A stretch of DNA of 64,000 nucleotides from Gemmatimonadota bacterium (GTDB lineage: Bacteria; Gemmatimonadota; Gemmatimonadetes; Gemmatimonadales; GWC2-71-9). The notes under the pieces were generated by a model. It searched no databases and was not told the DNA's origin. It saw only the letters and a program-made list of their open reading frames with translations. Position 1 is the stretch's first letter, and every line of letters begins with the position of its first letter. Positions 28,098 through 35,544 of this stretch are shown in pieces. The DNA lies in NCBI GenBank assembly GCA_003222135.1, contig QHUM01000056.1, positions 1 to 64,000 on the forward strand, written 5' to 3'. The position numbers and the translations under genes are program-made.

Positions 28098-28715
28098 TCA
28101 CGCAACCACCCCTTTTCTCGTTCTGAACCGATTCTCCGTGCCGTCCATCAGCCGCCGGATGTTGGCCCGATGCGAGTATGCGATCAGCAGGGCGAGCACC
28201 ACGCTCGCCCAGAAGGTGTAGGGCGCGTCGGGTTGGGTGAGCCGCACCCACAGCGGAAACAGCGTCGTGGCGGTGAGCGACGCGGCGGAGACGTACCCGG
28301 AGAGCCACAGCGTACCAGCCCAGACGGGCAGCGAGATCGCGAGCGCCAGCGGGGCCAGCGCCAGGAACATTCCCGCCGCGGTCGCCACCCCTTTCCCTCC
28401 CTTGAAACGCACGTAGGGCGAGTAGACGTGTCCCAGCACCGCGGCGATCCCGAGCGTGACGGTGAACCACGCCGGGCCATTGGCGCGGGGCGAGAGCAGG
28501 GCGACCGGGAGGGCCCCCTTGCCGAGGTCCACGAGGGCGACGGGGATCGCGTACCGCCAGCCCAGCACGCGGTACACGTTCGTCGCGCCCAAGTTCTTGG
28601 AGCCGTGCTCGCGCAGATCGATCCCCCGGCCCAGCCGACCGGCGAGATAGCTCGTCGGCGTCGCGCCGATCAGGTACGCCAGCACCAGCAAGCCCATGAG
28701 CCCGAGCGCGCTCAC
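28098..28715 (-). CDS. plsY: Acyl-phosphate:glycerol-3-phosphate acyltransferase
   Basis: This inner-membrane enzyme acylates glycerol 3-phosphate at position 1. The 205-residue product has the PlsY motifs LIGATPTSYLAGRLGRGIDLR, HGSKNLGATNVYRVLG and YVRFKGGKGVATAAG, with several helices between. GTG 28715 overlaps the der stop as GTGA; ATG 28697 is a shorter option. An inverted heptamer element begins seven bases after its stop. Confidence 0.95.
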   Translation of the reverse strand: MSALGLMGLLVLAYLIGATPTSYLAGRLGRGIDLREHGSKNLGATNVYRVLGWRYAIPVALVDLGKGALPVALLSPRANGPAWFTVTLGIAAVLGHVYSPYVRFKGGKGVATAAGMFLALAPLALAISLPVWAGTLWLSGYVSAASLTATTLFPLWVRLTQPDAPYTFWASVVLALLIAYSHRANIRRLMDGTENRFRTRKGVVA

Positions 28716-30046
28716 CGGTGCGCTGCCTGCTCCCGCTTGCGGCGGAACTTGATGGTGATCGGAGATCCCGTGAACTGCCACGCCGCGCGGAAGCCGTTCA
28801 GCAGGTAACGGGTATAGGACTCCGGAATCGCTTCGGGCCGGTTCGAGACGATCGCGAACCGCGGCGGCGCCGTGCCGATCTGGGAGGCGTACAACAGGCG
28901 GACCGACTCGCCGACGGGCTGCGGCGGCTGCTGGCGATCCACCAGCGCACCCAGCACCTCGTTCACCTCGTGCGTCGCGATCCGCTTGTCGCGCTCTCGG
29001 GCGACGGCGAGAATCAGCTCGAGCAGCTTGGTCGCACGCTGGCCGGTCTTGGCCGACACGTAGATGAACGGGATGAATTCGAGAAACGGCGCGCGCGCCT
29101 TGATCTCCCGCTCGCCCCGCACCGCGGTATTCGTGTCCTTCTCTTCGATCAAGTCCCATTTGTTCACGGCGATGATCAGCGCGGCACCCCGTTCCCAGGC
29201 GTCGTTGGCGATCTTCAGGTCCTGTACGTGCACGCCGTCCCGCGCGTCGACGACGAGCACGCATACGTCGGCGCGCTCGATCGCTCGTGCGGTCCGCAAC
29301 GTCGAGTAAAACTCGATGTCGTCGTCCACCTTGCTGCGCTTGCGCAACCCGGCCGTGTCAATGAACACGAGCGTGCGGTCCTCATAGCGCAGCGGCGTGT
29401 CGATCGCGTCTCGCGTGGTGCCCGGCTCGTCGGCCACGACCAGCCGGTCGCTGCCGAGCAGCCGGTTCACGAGACTCGACTTGCCCACGTTGGGACGCCC
29501 CACCACGGCGACGTCGATGGCCGCCTCTTCGGTCACCGCGCCCGCCGGCGGCAGCAGCGCCACCACGCGATCGAGCAGATCGCCCGAGCTCTTGCCCACG
29601 GCCGCCGAAACGGGGAATGGGTCGCCCAGGCCGAGTTCGTAAAACGCGAGGTGCCGGCTGTCCACCGGGAGCTGGTCTGCCTTGTTGGCCACGAGGATCA
29701 TGGGACGCCGGGCCTTGCGCAGGTATTGCGCGATCTCGAGATCGGCCGGATGGACACCGTGCTCTACGTCCACGAGGAACAGCACCACGTCGCTCTCCGT
29801 GACCGCCTGCTCGACCTGGTGGCGGACCGCCCGATTCAGGGAATCCTCTGCCCCCAGGATGAGACCGCCCGTATCCACCAGCCAGAACTGCCGCCCGTTC
29901 CAATCGACCACGCCGAAGTTCCGGTCGCGCGTCACCCCCGGTCGGCCGTCGACGATCGCCTCCCGCCGCCCGATGAAACGGTTGAACAGCGTCGATTTGC
30001 CGACGTTGGGACGGCCGATGATCGCGACCGTGGGGGCGCCGCTCAT
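28712..30046 (-). CDS. der: GTPase Der (EngA)
   Basis: This essential double GTPase acts in 50S ribosome assembly. The 444-residue product has two G domains: GRPNVGKSTLFNR with DTGGL and NKAD, then GRPNVGKSSLVNR with DTAGLRKR and NKWD. A C-terminal KH-like domain follows from about residue 355. ATG 30046 overlaps the stop of the upstream DUF512 gene as ATGA. The open frame upstream to 30148 is repeat sequence and is rejected. Confidence 0.97.
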   Translation of the reverse strand: MSGAPTVAIIGRPNVGKSTLFNRFIGRREAIVDGRPGVTRDRNFGVVDWNGRQFWLVDTGGLILGAEDSLNRAVRHQVEQAVTESDVVLFLVDVEHGVHPADLEIAQYLRKARRPMILVANKADQLPVDSRHLAFYELGLGDPFPVSAAVGKSSGDLLDRVVALLPPAGAVTEEAAIDVAVVGRPNVGKSSLVNRLLGSDRLVVADEPGTTRDAIDTPLRYEDRTLVFIDTAGLRKRSKVDDDIEFYSTLRTARAIERADVCVLVVDARDGVHVQDLKIANDAWERGAALIIAVNKWDLIEEKDTNTAVRGEREIKARAPFLEFIPFIYVSAKTGQRATKLLELILAVARERDKRIATHEVNEVLGALVDRQQPPQPVGESVRLLYASQIGTAPPRFAIVSNRPEAIPESYTRYLLNGFRAAWQFTGSPITIKFRRKREQAAHR

Positions 30047-31410
30047 CCTTCCCCGCCCTCTCCCCCACCCATTGCGGATTGCGGATTGTCGATTGCGGAT
30101 TCGACGGATCTCGACTCCAATCCGCAATCCGCAATCCACAATCCACAATCGGACAGCGCGTCCGCAAACTCATACGACAGCCTCACGGGCATGGGCACCC
30201 GCGCCGCCAGGTCGTCCGCCCGCACGTCATCCATGAAGATCAAATCGTCGTTTACCGCCTCAGCCGGAAGCAGGGCGAGATCGAGATCGCCCCGCCCAAC
30301 GAGCGCGCGCTCGATCGCCGCGGCCGGGAGCAACCCCGCCGTCGTGACGGACGGCCCGAACAGCGTGTTCTCGACGACCACGAGCTCGAACTGCGCACCG
30401 GTGAGCGCGGCCACCTCCGCCAGCACCTGCGGCATGAGCGGCCCCATCGCCGCACCCGTCACGACGCCGATGCGCTTGCCGGCGAGATCGGGCAGCCGGT
30501 CCCGCGCCGCCGCAATCTGTGTCTGGAGATACCGTACGGCGCCCACGCCGTTCTCGCGTTGCTCAAACTCCCCGTACCACTCCGCTGGTGGCAACGGCTC
30601 CCCCGCCTGCAGGTACAGATCATCCGCGCCGTAGCACCAGGGAAACCCGCGCTCGGCGAGCGCGCGCGTCGCGAACCGGCCGACCGTGGCGAGCGCCGCG
30701 CAGCACTCCTCACGCACGAGCTCGCGTACCAGGTTCCGCTTCGAGTACTCGGTCAGCGCAACCGGGACGACCGACACGGAGAGGATCGGCTCCCCCAGCT
30801 CGAACAGGTCGGTGAGCGTGCGCACCAGCTCCGCCCCGTCGTTCGCACCCGGGACGAGCACCACTTGTGTGTGAAACGTGATCCCCTGCCCCGCCAACGA
30901 GCGCAGCTGCGGCACGATCTCGGGCGCCTCGGGGTTGCGGAGCAACCAGCGGCGCACCGTAGGGTCGGTGGCGTGCACGGACACGTACAAGGGCGAGAGC
31001 CGGTATTCCACGATCCGCTCGATGTCCCAGGGCTTGAGGTTGGTCAGGGTCGCGAAATTGCCGTACCGGAACGACAACCGGTAATCGTCGTCCCGGATGT
31101 ACAGCGGCGCCCGCATCCCCGCGGGGTTGCCGTCCACGAAGCAGAAATCGCAATGATTGGCACAGCGGCGGATCCGCGGCGCCTCGAGCGTGACGCCCAT
31201 CGGCAGCCCCTCGGGACGCTCGACGTCGTATTCCACGGCGTCGCCGCCGGGCATGGTCGCGGACAGGACGAAGCGCTCGTCCGCGCTCAAGAACTCCCAA
31301 TCCAGGAAGTCCTCGAGCGCGCGACCGTTGACCGCGAGCAGCTCCGTTCCCGGGACGACCCCGAGTGTTGCGCCGAGCGAGCCCGGCGCGACCGCCTGGA
31401 CACGAACCAT
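30043..31410 (-). CDS. DUF512 PDZ-radical SAM protein with repeat-encoded tail
   Basis: This 455-residue protein has an N-terminal PDZ-like domain (residues 1-60), a radical SAM 4Fe-4S motif C83-x3-C87-x2-C90 (CANHCDFC) and the DUF512 C-terminal domain. Such proteins are widespread near der but have no settled reaction. The last 36 or so residues, from SDCGLWIADCGL to GGGEGGEG, come from the heptamer element and unlikely belong to the ancestral protein. The stop overlaps the der ATG as ATGA, so coupling survived the insertion. ATG 31410 starts the PDZ domain. Confidence 0.87.
   Translation of the reverse strand: MVRVQAVAPGSLGATLGVVPGTELLAVNGRALEDFLDWEFLSADERFVLSATMPGGDAVEYDVERPEGLPMGVTLEAPRIRRCANHCDFCFVDGNPAGMRAPLYIRDDDYRLSFRYGNFATLTNLKPWDIERIVEYRLSPLYVSVHATDPTVRRWLLRNPEAPEIVPQLRSLAGQGITFHTQVVLVPGANDGAELVRTLTDLFELGEPILSVSVVPVALTEYSKRNLVRELVREECCAALATVGRFATRALAERGFPWCYGADDLYLQAGEPLPPAEWYGEFEQRENGVGAVRYLQTQIAAARDRLPDLAGKRIGVVTGAAMGPLMPQVLAEVAALTGAQFELVVVENTLFGPSVTTAGLLPAAAIERALVGRGDLDLALLPAEAVNDDLIFMDDVRADDLAARVPMPVRLSYEFADALSDCGLWIADCGLESRSVESAIDNPQSAMGGGEGGEG
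30071..30152. repeat. Inverted heptamer (ATTGCGG) element 2, inside the 3' end of the DUF512 gene
   Basis: The left arm (30071-30100) has four heptamers ATTGCGG, ATTGCGG, ATTGTCG, ATTGCGG. After a spacer of about 18 bases, the right arm (30119-30152) has the inverted set AATCCGC, AATCCGC, AATCCAC, AATCCAC, AATCGG. It is the same family as element 1 and could form a long hairpin. It is translated as the C-terminal tail of the DUF512 protein. Confidence 0.85.
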
Positions 31411-31498
31411 CGCGCTGCCTGGACTTCAAGGACTTTGTGAAGCCTAGCGTCGCAACCTCAACGCAGGCTGGAACTTCCGTCGAGCGTCGAAATATCGC

Positions 31499-33112
31499 TC
31501 AGGAAGGGCGGTAGCGCCAGCCGGCGATCCCCTTACCGCTCACCTTCACATCGAGCTGCTGGTTCTCCTGCGGCGGGATGGCGGGGACATCACGCGTCTC
31601 GCTGGCGACTGGCTTCCCCTGGAGATCGAGGAACTCCACGGTGAGGCGGAACGGCTTGGAGGCGGCGGGTCTCAGGTTGGTGGCCAGGAGCGTGACGGCC
31701 GCCCCGGCCGAATCGGGCACGAAGCTCGTTACCGACACCTCGACGGCGAGCAGCGAATCGGCCTGGGCGACGTACTTGAGGGTCGAGTCCCGCCGGCCGC
31801 GCAAGTCCCAGGCACCCGCCAGCAGCTTGAGGGAGCCGCGATTGAGCGGGTCGAGCTGCACGAGACGCTGCGCGACGGCGAGCAGGTTCGTCGAGTCGCG
31901 CAGCTGGTAATAGCCGACCCCGAGCGAGTAGAGCGCGTCTCGACGGTAGGGGTTCTTGGTGAGCGCCAGCGCCAGTGCCCGAGCGCCGGCCCGATACCAC
32001 CGTTGGCTCATCAGTCGCTGGCCGGCCGTGAACAGGTCTTCCGGATCGAAGTTCTGGGCGTGGGCCGCGACGGAGTCGAACACGGCGGACGCTGGCGCGG
32101 CGCGGCCGCTCTGCGCGTACAGTGTAGCGAGCGACGTCGCCGCATCCATTTCTCCGGGGTATGCCGCCAGATAGTCGTGCAGGGCCGCGATGGCCGGCGC
32201 GAATGCCGCCTGCAGCTTCCCGCTGTCAGCCGCCATCTGCTGCAGCAGCGCCGCGCGAGCGACCTGGGCCTGGGCCACCGCCTGGGCGCGCCCGCTCGAG
32301 TCTCGCGTGAAGGTCTGCTGATCCGCCGGCGCGAGCCTCCGCCCGCGTGTCTTGCGCGACTGGGACGAAGCAATCAAGCGGGCCAGGACCGTGGAATCGC
32401 TTTCGAGCCCACGGTCGATCGAATCCGCGCTCGCCCGGAGCCGGGCGTAGTGCTGTGCCGCCGCATCGTTCTGGGCGCGCCCCACCAGAAGCCGGGCCGC
32501 ATTGCCGAGGGCTTCTCTCTTGTCCTTCGCGAACGCCGTATCGTTTCCAGCGGCCTCGACCGTGCGGCGGTAGAAGACGAGCGCGGAGTCGTAGTTCTCC
32601 TTGCCCGCATACAGCCCCGCCAGCGCGACGAACGCCTTGGGATTTCCGGGCACGAGGCGGGCGGCGAGACCGAACAACACCACTGCGGAGTCTTCCTTGC
32701 CGCCCTGCCAGGCCGCGAGGCCGGCGTTGAGGGTGCTGGCCCAGAGCCGCCGGCGGTAGCCGTCGATGTCCTGCTTGCACGGCGGTGCCAGAGATAGCGC
32801 GCGCGCGAGAGCGCTGTCGGCCCCACCAGCGTCGCCGATCTCGAAGTAGTAACGGCCGAGATAATACCAGGCGGCGGGATTCTTGTCCTGCTTGTCCTGG
32901 AGGATCGCTGCTACGAGGACCCGGCCCGCCTCAGCGAGCTGGCCGTTGCGCTGGTCGGGTTTCTCGGCGGCGGCCTTGAGGTGCAGCACTCCGCCGTTGA
33001 CCTTGAAGTGGGCTGCGCTGAGCTCGCAGGGGGGTTGGGGCGTCACCCAGCCACCCTGCGCCAGCAGAGGCGCGGCGACGGCGCTGCACAGGGCCGTGAG
33101 AGCGGCCTTCAT
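31499..33112 (-). CDS. Secreted TPR protein, paralogue 1
   Basis: This 537-residue exported protein has a signal peptide (MKAALTALCSAVAAPLLAQ) and a run of tetratricopeptide repeats: NPAAWYYLGRYYFEIGDAGG, AFVALAGLYAGKENYDSALV, RDALYSLGVGYYQLRDSTNL. A beta-rich C-terminal domain ends ISGKG-type/WRYRPS. It is clearly paralogous to the protein at 44590-46164, sharing the N-terminal CELSAAHFKVNGGVLHL block and the C-terminal GIAGWRYR. ATG 33112 lies only 12 bases from the end of tRNA-Gly and has no visible ribosome binding site. Function unknown. Confidence 0.82.
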   Translation of the reverse strand: MKAALTALCSAVAAPLLAQGGWVTPQPPCELSAAHFKVNGGVLHLKAAAEKPDQRNGQLAEAGRVLVAAILQDKQDKNPAAWYYLGRYYFEIGDAGGADSALARALSLAPPCKQDIDGYRRRLWASTLNAGLAAWQGGKEDSAVVLFGLAARLVPGNPKAFVALAGLYAGKENYDSALVFYRRTVEAAGNDTAFAKDKREALGNAARLLVGRAQNDAAAQHYARLRASADSIDRGLESDSTVLARLIASSQSRKTRGRRLAPADQQTFTRDSSGRAQAVAQAQVARAALLQQMAADSGKLQAAFAPAIAALHDYLAAYPGEMDAATSLATLYAQSGRAAPASAVFDSVAAHAQNFDPEDLFTAGQRLMSQRWYRAGARALALALTKNPYRRDALYSLGVGYYQLRDSTNLLAVAQRLVQLDPLNRGSLKLLAGAWDLRGRRDSTLKYVAQADSLLAVEVSVTSFVPDSAGAAVTLLATNLRPAASKPFRLTVEFLDLQGKPVASETRDVPAIPPQENQQLDVKVSGKGIAGWRYRPS

Positions 33113-33124
33113 GTGTCGTTCGAG

Positions 33125-33196
<72 letters not shown>

Positions 33197-33206
33197 GGGG
33201 TTCCTG

Positions 33207-33246
33207 CTACACCACCCCAATTTATCCTACACCACCCCAATTTATC
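33207..33246. repeat. Perfect 20-base tandem duplication upstream of tRNA-Gly
   Basis: The 20-base unit CTACACCACCCCAATTTATC is present twice head to tail (33207-33226 and 33227-33246). Read toward tRNA-Gly it contains GATAAATT, an A/T-rich block that could serve as a -10 box, so the duplication may double a promoter segment. Confidence 0.9.
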
Positions 33247-33264
33247 CGCGAACCCCACAAAGCA

Positions 33265-33295
33265 AAGGCCCCGGGGAAACCGCCCCCGGGGCCTT
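33265..33295 (-). terminator. Terminator hairpin after the Pro-rich secreted protein gene
   Basis: A perfect 12-base stem AAGGCCCCGGGG (33265-33276) pairs with CCCCGGGGCCTT (33284-33295) around a seven-base loop. On the minus strand it is followed by TTTGCTTTG, a moderate U-rich tract, and lies 23 bases past the stop of the gene at 33319. Confidence 0.75.
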
Positions 33296-33318
33296 GCCGA
33301 GCTTAGGTCCCCCCGACC

Positions 33319-33900
33319 TTACGGGGTGGCGATATTCTTGAAATTCACGTACGAGCCGCTGTACCCCACGAGCGTGAACGTCCACCCGAAACCAGTTGGG
33401 CAGGTGTCGCCGCTCCCAGGAAACGTCTGCTGCCAGCCGCTCTGCACCACTTCACACACCGTGTAGGTGCCATCCGGCAGACCGGTGAACATGTAGTTCC
33501 CCGACGCGTCGGTGAGCATGGTTGCCGTGACCGTCCCGGTGAGCTGGATGCACCAGTTCGCGAGGCCGGGCCACGGATCTGCGCCAAGCTGCACCCTTCC
33601 ATCGATCGTCAGCGCTCCGCTGGTCGACGGCGCCGTGACGGAGCACGTAGGCGTCGGTGCCGGTGGCGGAGGTGGCGGGGGCGGCGGTGCCACCACCGGT
33701 GGCGGAACCACTGGCGGCTGCACCACCGGTGGAGGCGCCGGGGGATCGCATTTGTTTACGTCTGTGCCCGGATGAAGGGAAGCACGCATCGCGCAATGCA
33801 CGGCGTCATGACCCAGCCCCGGGTTGCTGCGAACCTGGGAAACGCCCGCCACGAACGGCGTGGCGACCAAGGCCACAAGTCCTATGAATACTCGCTTCAC
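33319..33900 (-). CDS. Secreted protein with Pro-rich linker and SdrD-B/prealbumin-like domain
   Basis: This 193-residue exported protein has a signal peptide (MKRVFIGLVALVATPFVAG), a polyproline/valine linker at about residues 52-84, and a C-terminal domain. That domain carries the collagen-binding B-type pattern GLPDGTYTVCEVVQSGWQQT, typical of SdrD-B-like beta-sandwich repeats that act as stalks on surface proteins. Four Cys in the domain could form disulfides. GTG 33900 has GGAGAG upstream. It stands alone with its own terminator. Role unknown, possibly surface attachment. Confidence 0.75.
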   Translation of the reverse strand: MKRVFIGLVALVATPFVAGVSQVRSNPGLGHDAVHCAMRASLHPGTDVNKCDPPAPPPVVQPPVVPPPVVAPPPPPPPPPAPTPTCSVTAPSTSGALTIDGRVQLGADPWPGLANWCIQLTGTVTATMLTDASGNYMFTGLPDGTYTVCEVVQSGWQQTFPGSGDTCPTGFGWTFTLVGYSGSYVNFKNIATP

Positions 33901-34089
33901 AGTGTCTCTCCGAGCTCAGTTGGGCTGAGGAGGGGCGCTGCGTGCCTCAGCGGGCGAGTCAAGATCGCGTTATCCGACCCGACAAGCTGTGGCGCACGTC
34001 ACGGGGCAACGTAATGTTAAGTGTGCGTTGTACTTACGAGATTAGGCCTGCGCAGTGCCGCTAAGTGCTTGAAACCACGGTTGGGAAGC
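33901..34089. other. Largest intergenic gap, with a small inverted repeat
   Basis: This 189-base gap between the GH30 stop and the secreted-protein start should hold the latter's promoter and 5' leader. GCTGAGG (33924-33930) and CCTCAGC (33945-33951) form a seven-base stem in the leader. I found no convincing -35/-10 pair and no terminator for the GH30 unit. Confidence 0.4.
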
Positions 34090-35544
34090 CTACTTCCACG
34101 CCAGGGTGACGACGCTCCCTGCGGCGATAGCATAGGTGAGCGACCGTCCCGCCCAGCGCACCGCAAAGCTGCGATCGAGCGCGGCCGTATTGACGACGAT
34201 CAGCGCTTTTGAGGCGTCATCCGAGTTGCGGAATGCAACCGTCTCGAGCCCCTCGACGCCGGTTGTCGACTCGATCCGGCGCGCCCCAGGTCGCACGAAC
34301 CGACTGGCGTGGGCCAGCGCGTAGTACTCGACGTTGCGGATCACCCCGCCGGAGGCCGAGTTGATCGTGACGACGCCACGGCAGTTGCCGCAACCGCCGG
34401 TGTGCGGCCCGTAATGCTCGTCCAGGGCCAGGTTCCACAGCAGCACACCCTTCGCCCACCCCCGGGTGCTCCCGACGATGAGGGTGCGCACGAACCACTT
34501 CAGGTTGTCGGCGAAGTTGGGGGCCCACTCGCCGCCCGAGCACTCAGTGAAATAGGCGTCCTTGTCCGCGTGCGCGTCGTGTACCAGGGTCTGCGCCGCT
34601 ACGTCTCCGGCGTAGCAGTGCCACGCCACGCCCGCGATGTAGCGGGGTGCCACGCTGTCGGCCAGCACTTGGAGCGGCGACTGGTACTGGTCCCAATTGT
34701 GGTCCCAGTCGAGAATCAACGTCCCGATCCCGTTCTGCGCGAACAGCGGCCCCAGGTATCCCCCTACGAAGCGGGCGCGGGCCGGGGGCTCGAGCCGCAT
34801 GCCGGGATAGTCGGACGGCTCGAAATGCGGCTCATTCTGCACCGTGATCGCGTAGATCGGGACGCCCTCGGCGCCGTACGCCGCGACGTAGCGCCGCAAG
34901 TATTCGGCGAACGGTCCGTACGCTTCCGGCAGGAGCGTCCCCTGGATCAGGCTCCCGCTGGTCTTCATCCATCCCGGTGGGCTCCACGGGGATGCCATGA
35001 TCTTGAGCTGCGGGTTGATCGCCAGGGCGCGCTGCACCACCGGCAGCACGTCGGCGCGATTGGGGTCGATCGAGAAGTGAACGAGCGTCGGGTCGGTCTG
35101 GCCCGCCGGCATGTCGTCGTAGCTGTACTGACGCAGCGAGAAGTCAGACGCGCCCATCGTGAGGCGCGTGAAGCTGAGCCCGATCCCGGGATTCCGCCCA
35201 AACAGGTCCCGCAGCAGAGACTCGCGCTGCGACGGCGTCAGCTTGTTCTGGATCAGCCACGCCGACGCATCGGTGATGGCCGCCCCGAAGCCCACGATCT
35301 CCTGATAGGTCGCGGCCTCGTCCACCGCGATCGTCGTGATCGACGGCGCCGGGCCGGAATCGAAATGCGCGTCGGGCTCGCGGGACAGAAGCCTGGATCC
35401 GTCGGGCGTGGTGAGCCATACCTCCGCGGCAGGCCCGCTCGGTTGTGGGGGAGGCCCGGGTCCCGGCTCTCCCGGGGCCCGCCCGTTGGGAGCGCACGCC
35501 ACCCCGGCGGCGAGCGCCAGCAGGAAGACCCGCGACGTCACCAC
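34090..35544 (-). CDS. Glycoside hydrolase family 30
   Basis: This 484-residue exported retaining glycosidase has a signal ending in GVAC, a possible lipobox. A Pro/Gly-rich linker precedes a (beta/alpha)8 barrel with a C-terminal beta-domain. The acid/base is probably E238 in VQNEPHFEP and the nucleophile E334 in FTECSGGEW. GH30 includes beta-1,6-glucanases, glucosylceramidases and xylanases; with GH16 nearby, beta-1,6-glucan side-chain removal is favoured. GTG 35544 (or 35541) overlaps the susD stop, so it is co-expressed with the SusCD uptake pair. Confidence 0.88.
   Translation of the reverse strand: MVTSRVFLLALAAGVACAPNGRAPGEPGPGPPPQPSGPAAEVWLTTPDGSRLLSREPDAHFDSGPAPSITTIAVDEAATYQEIVGFGAAITDASAWLIQNKLTPSQRESLLRDLFGRNPGIGLSFTRLTMGASDFSLRQYSYDDMPAGQTDPTLVHFSIDPNRADVLPVVQRALAINPQLKIMASPWSPPGWMKTSGSLIQGTLLPEAYGPFAEYLRRYVAAYGAEGVPIYAITVQNEPHFEPSDYPGMRLEPPARARFVGGYLGPLFAQNGIGTLILDWDHNWDQYQSPLQVLADSVAPRYIAGVAWHCYAGDVAAQTLVHDAHADKDAYFTECSGGEWAPNFADNLKWFVRTLIVGSTRGWAKGVLLWNLALDEHYGPHTGGCGNCRGVVTINSASGGVIRNVEYYALAHASRFVRPGARRIESTTGVEGLETVAFRNSDDASKALIVVNTAALDRSFAVRWAGRSLTYAIAAGSVVTLAWK

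Noticed and set aside
28004..30152. CRISPR array
   Set aside because: Units are seven bases without spacers, inverted around a centre, and no cas genes are nearby.
28718..30634. 638-codon plus-strand frame
   Set aside because: Antisense to der and the DUF512 gene; it also reads through the heptamer element, which is open on both strands.
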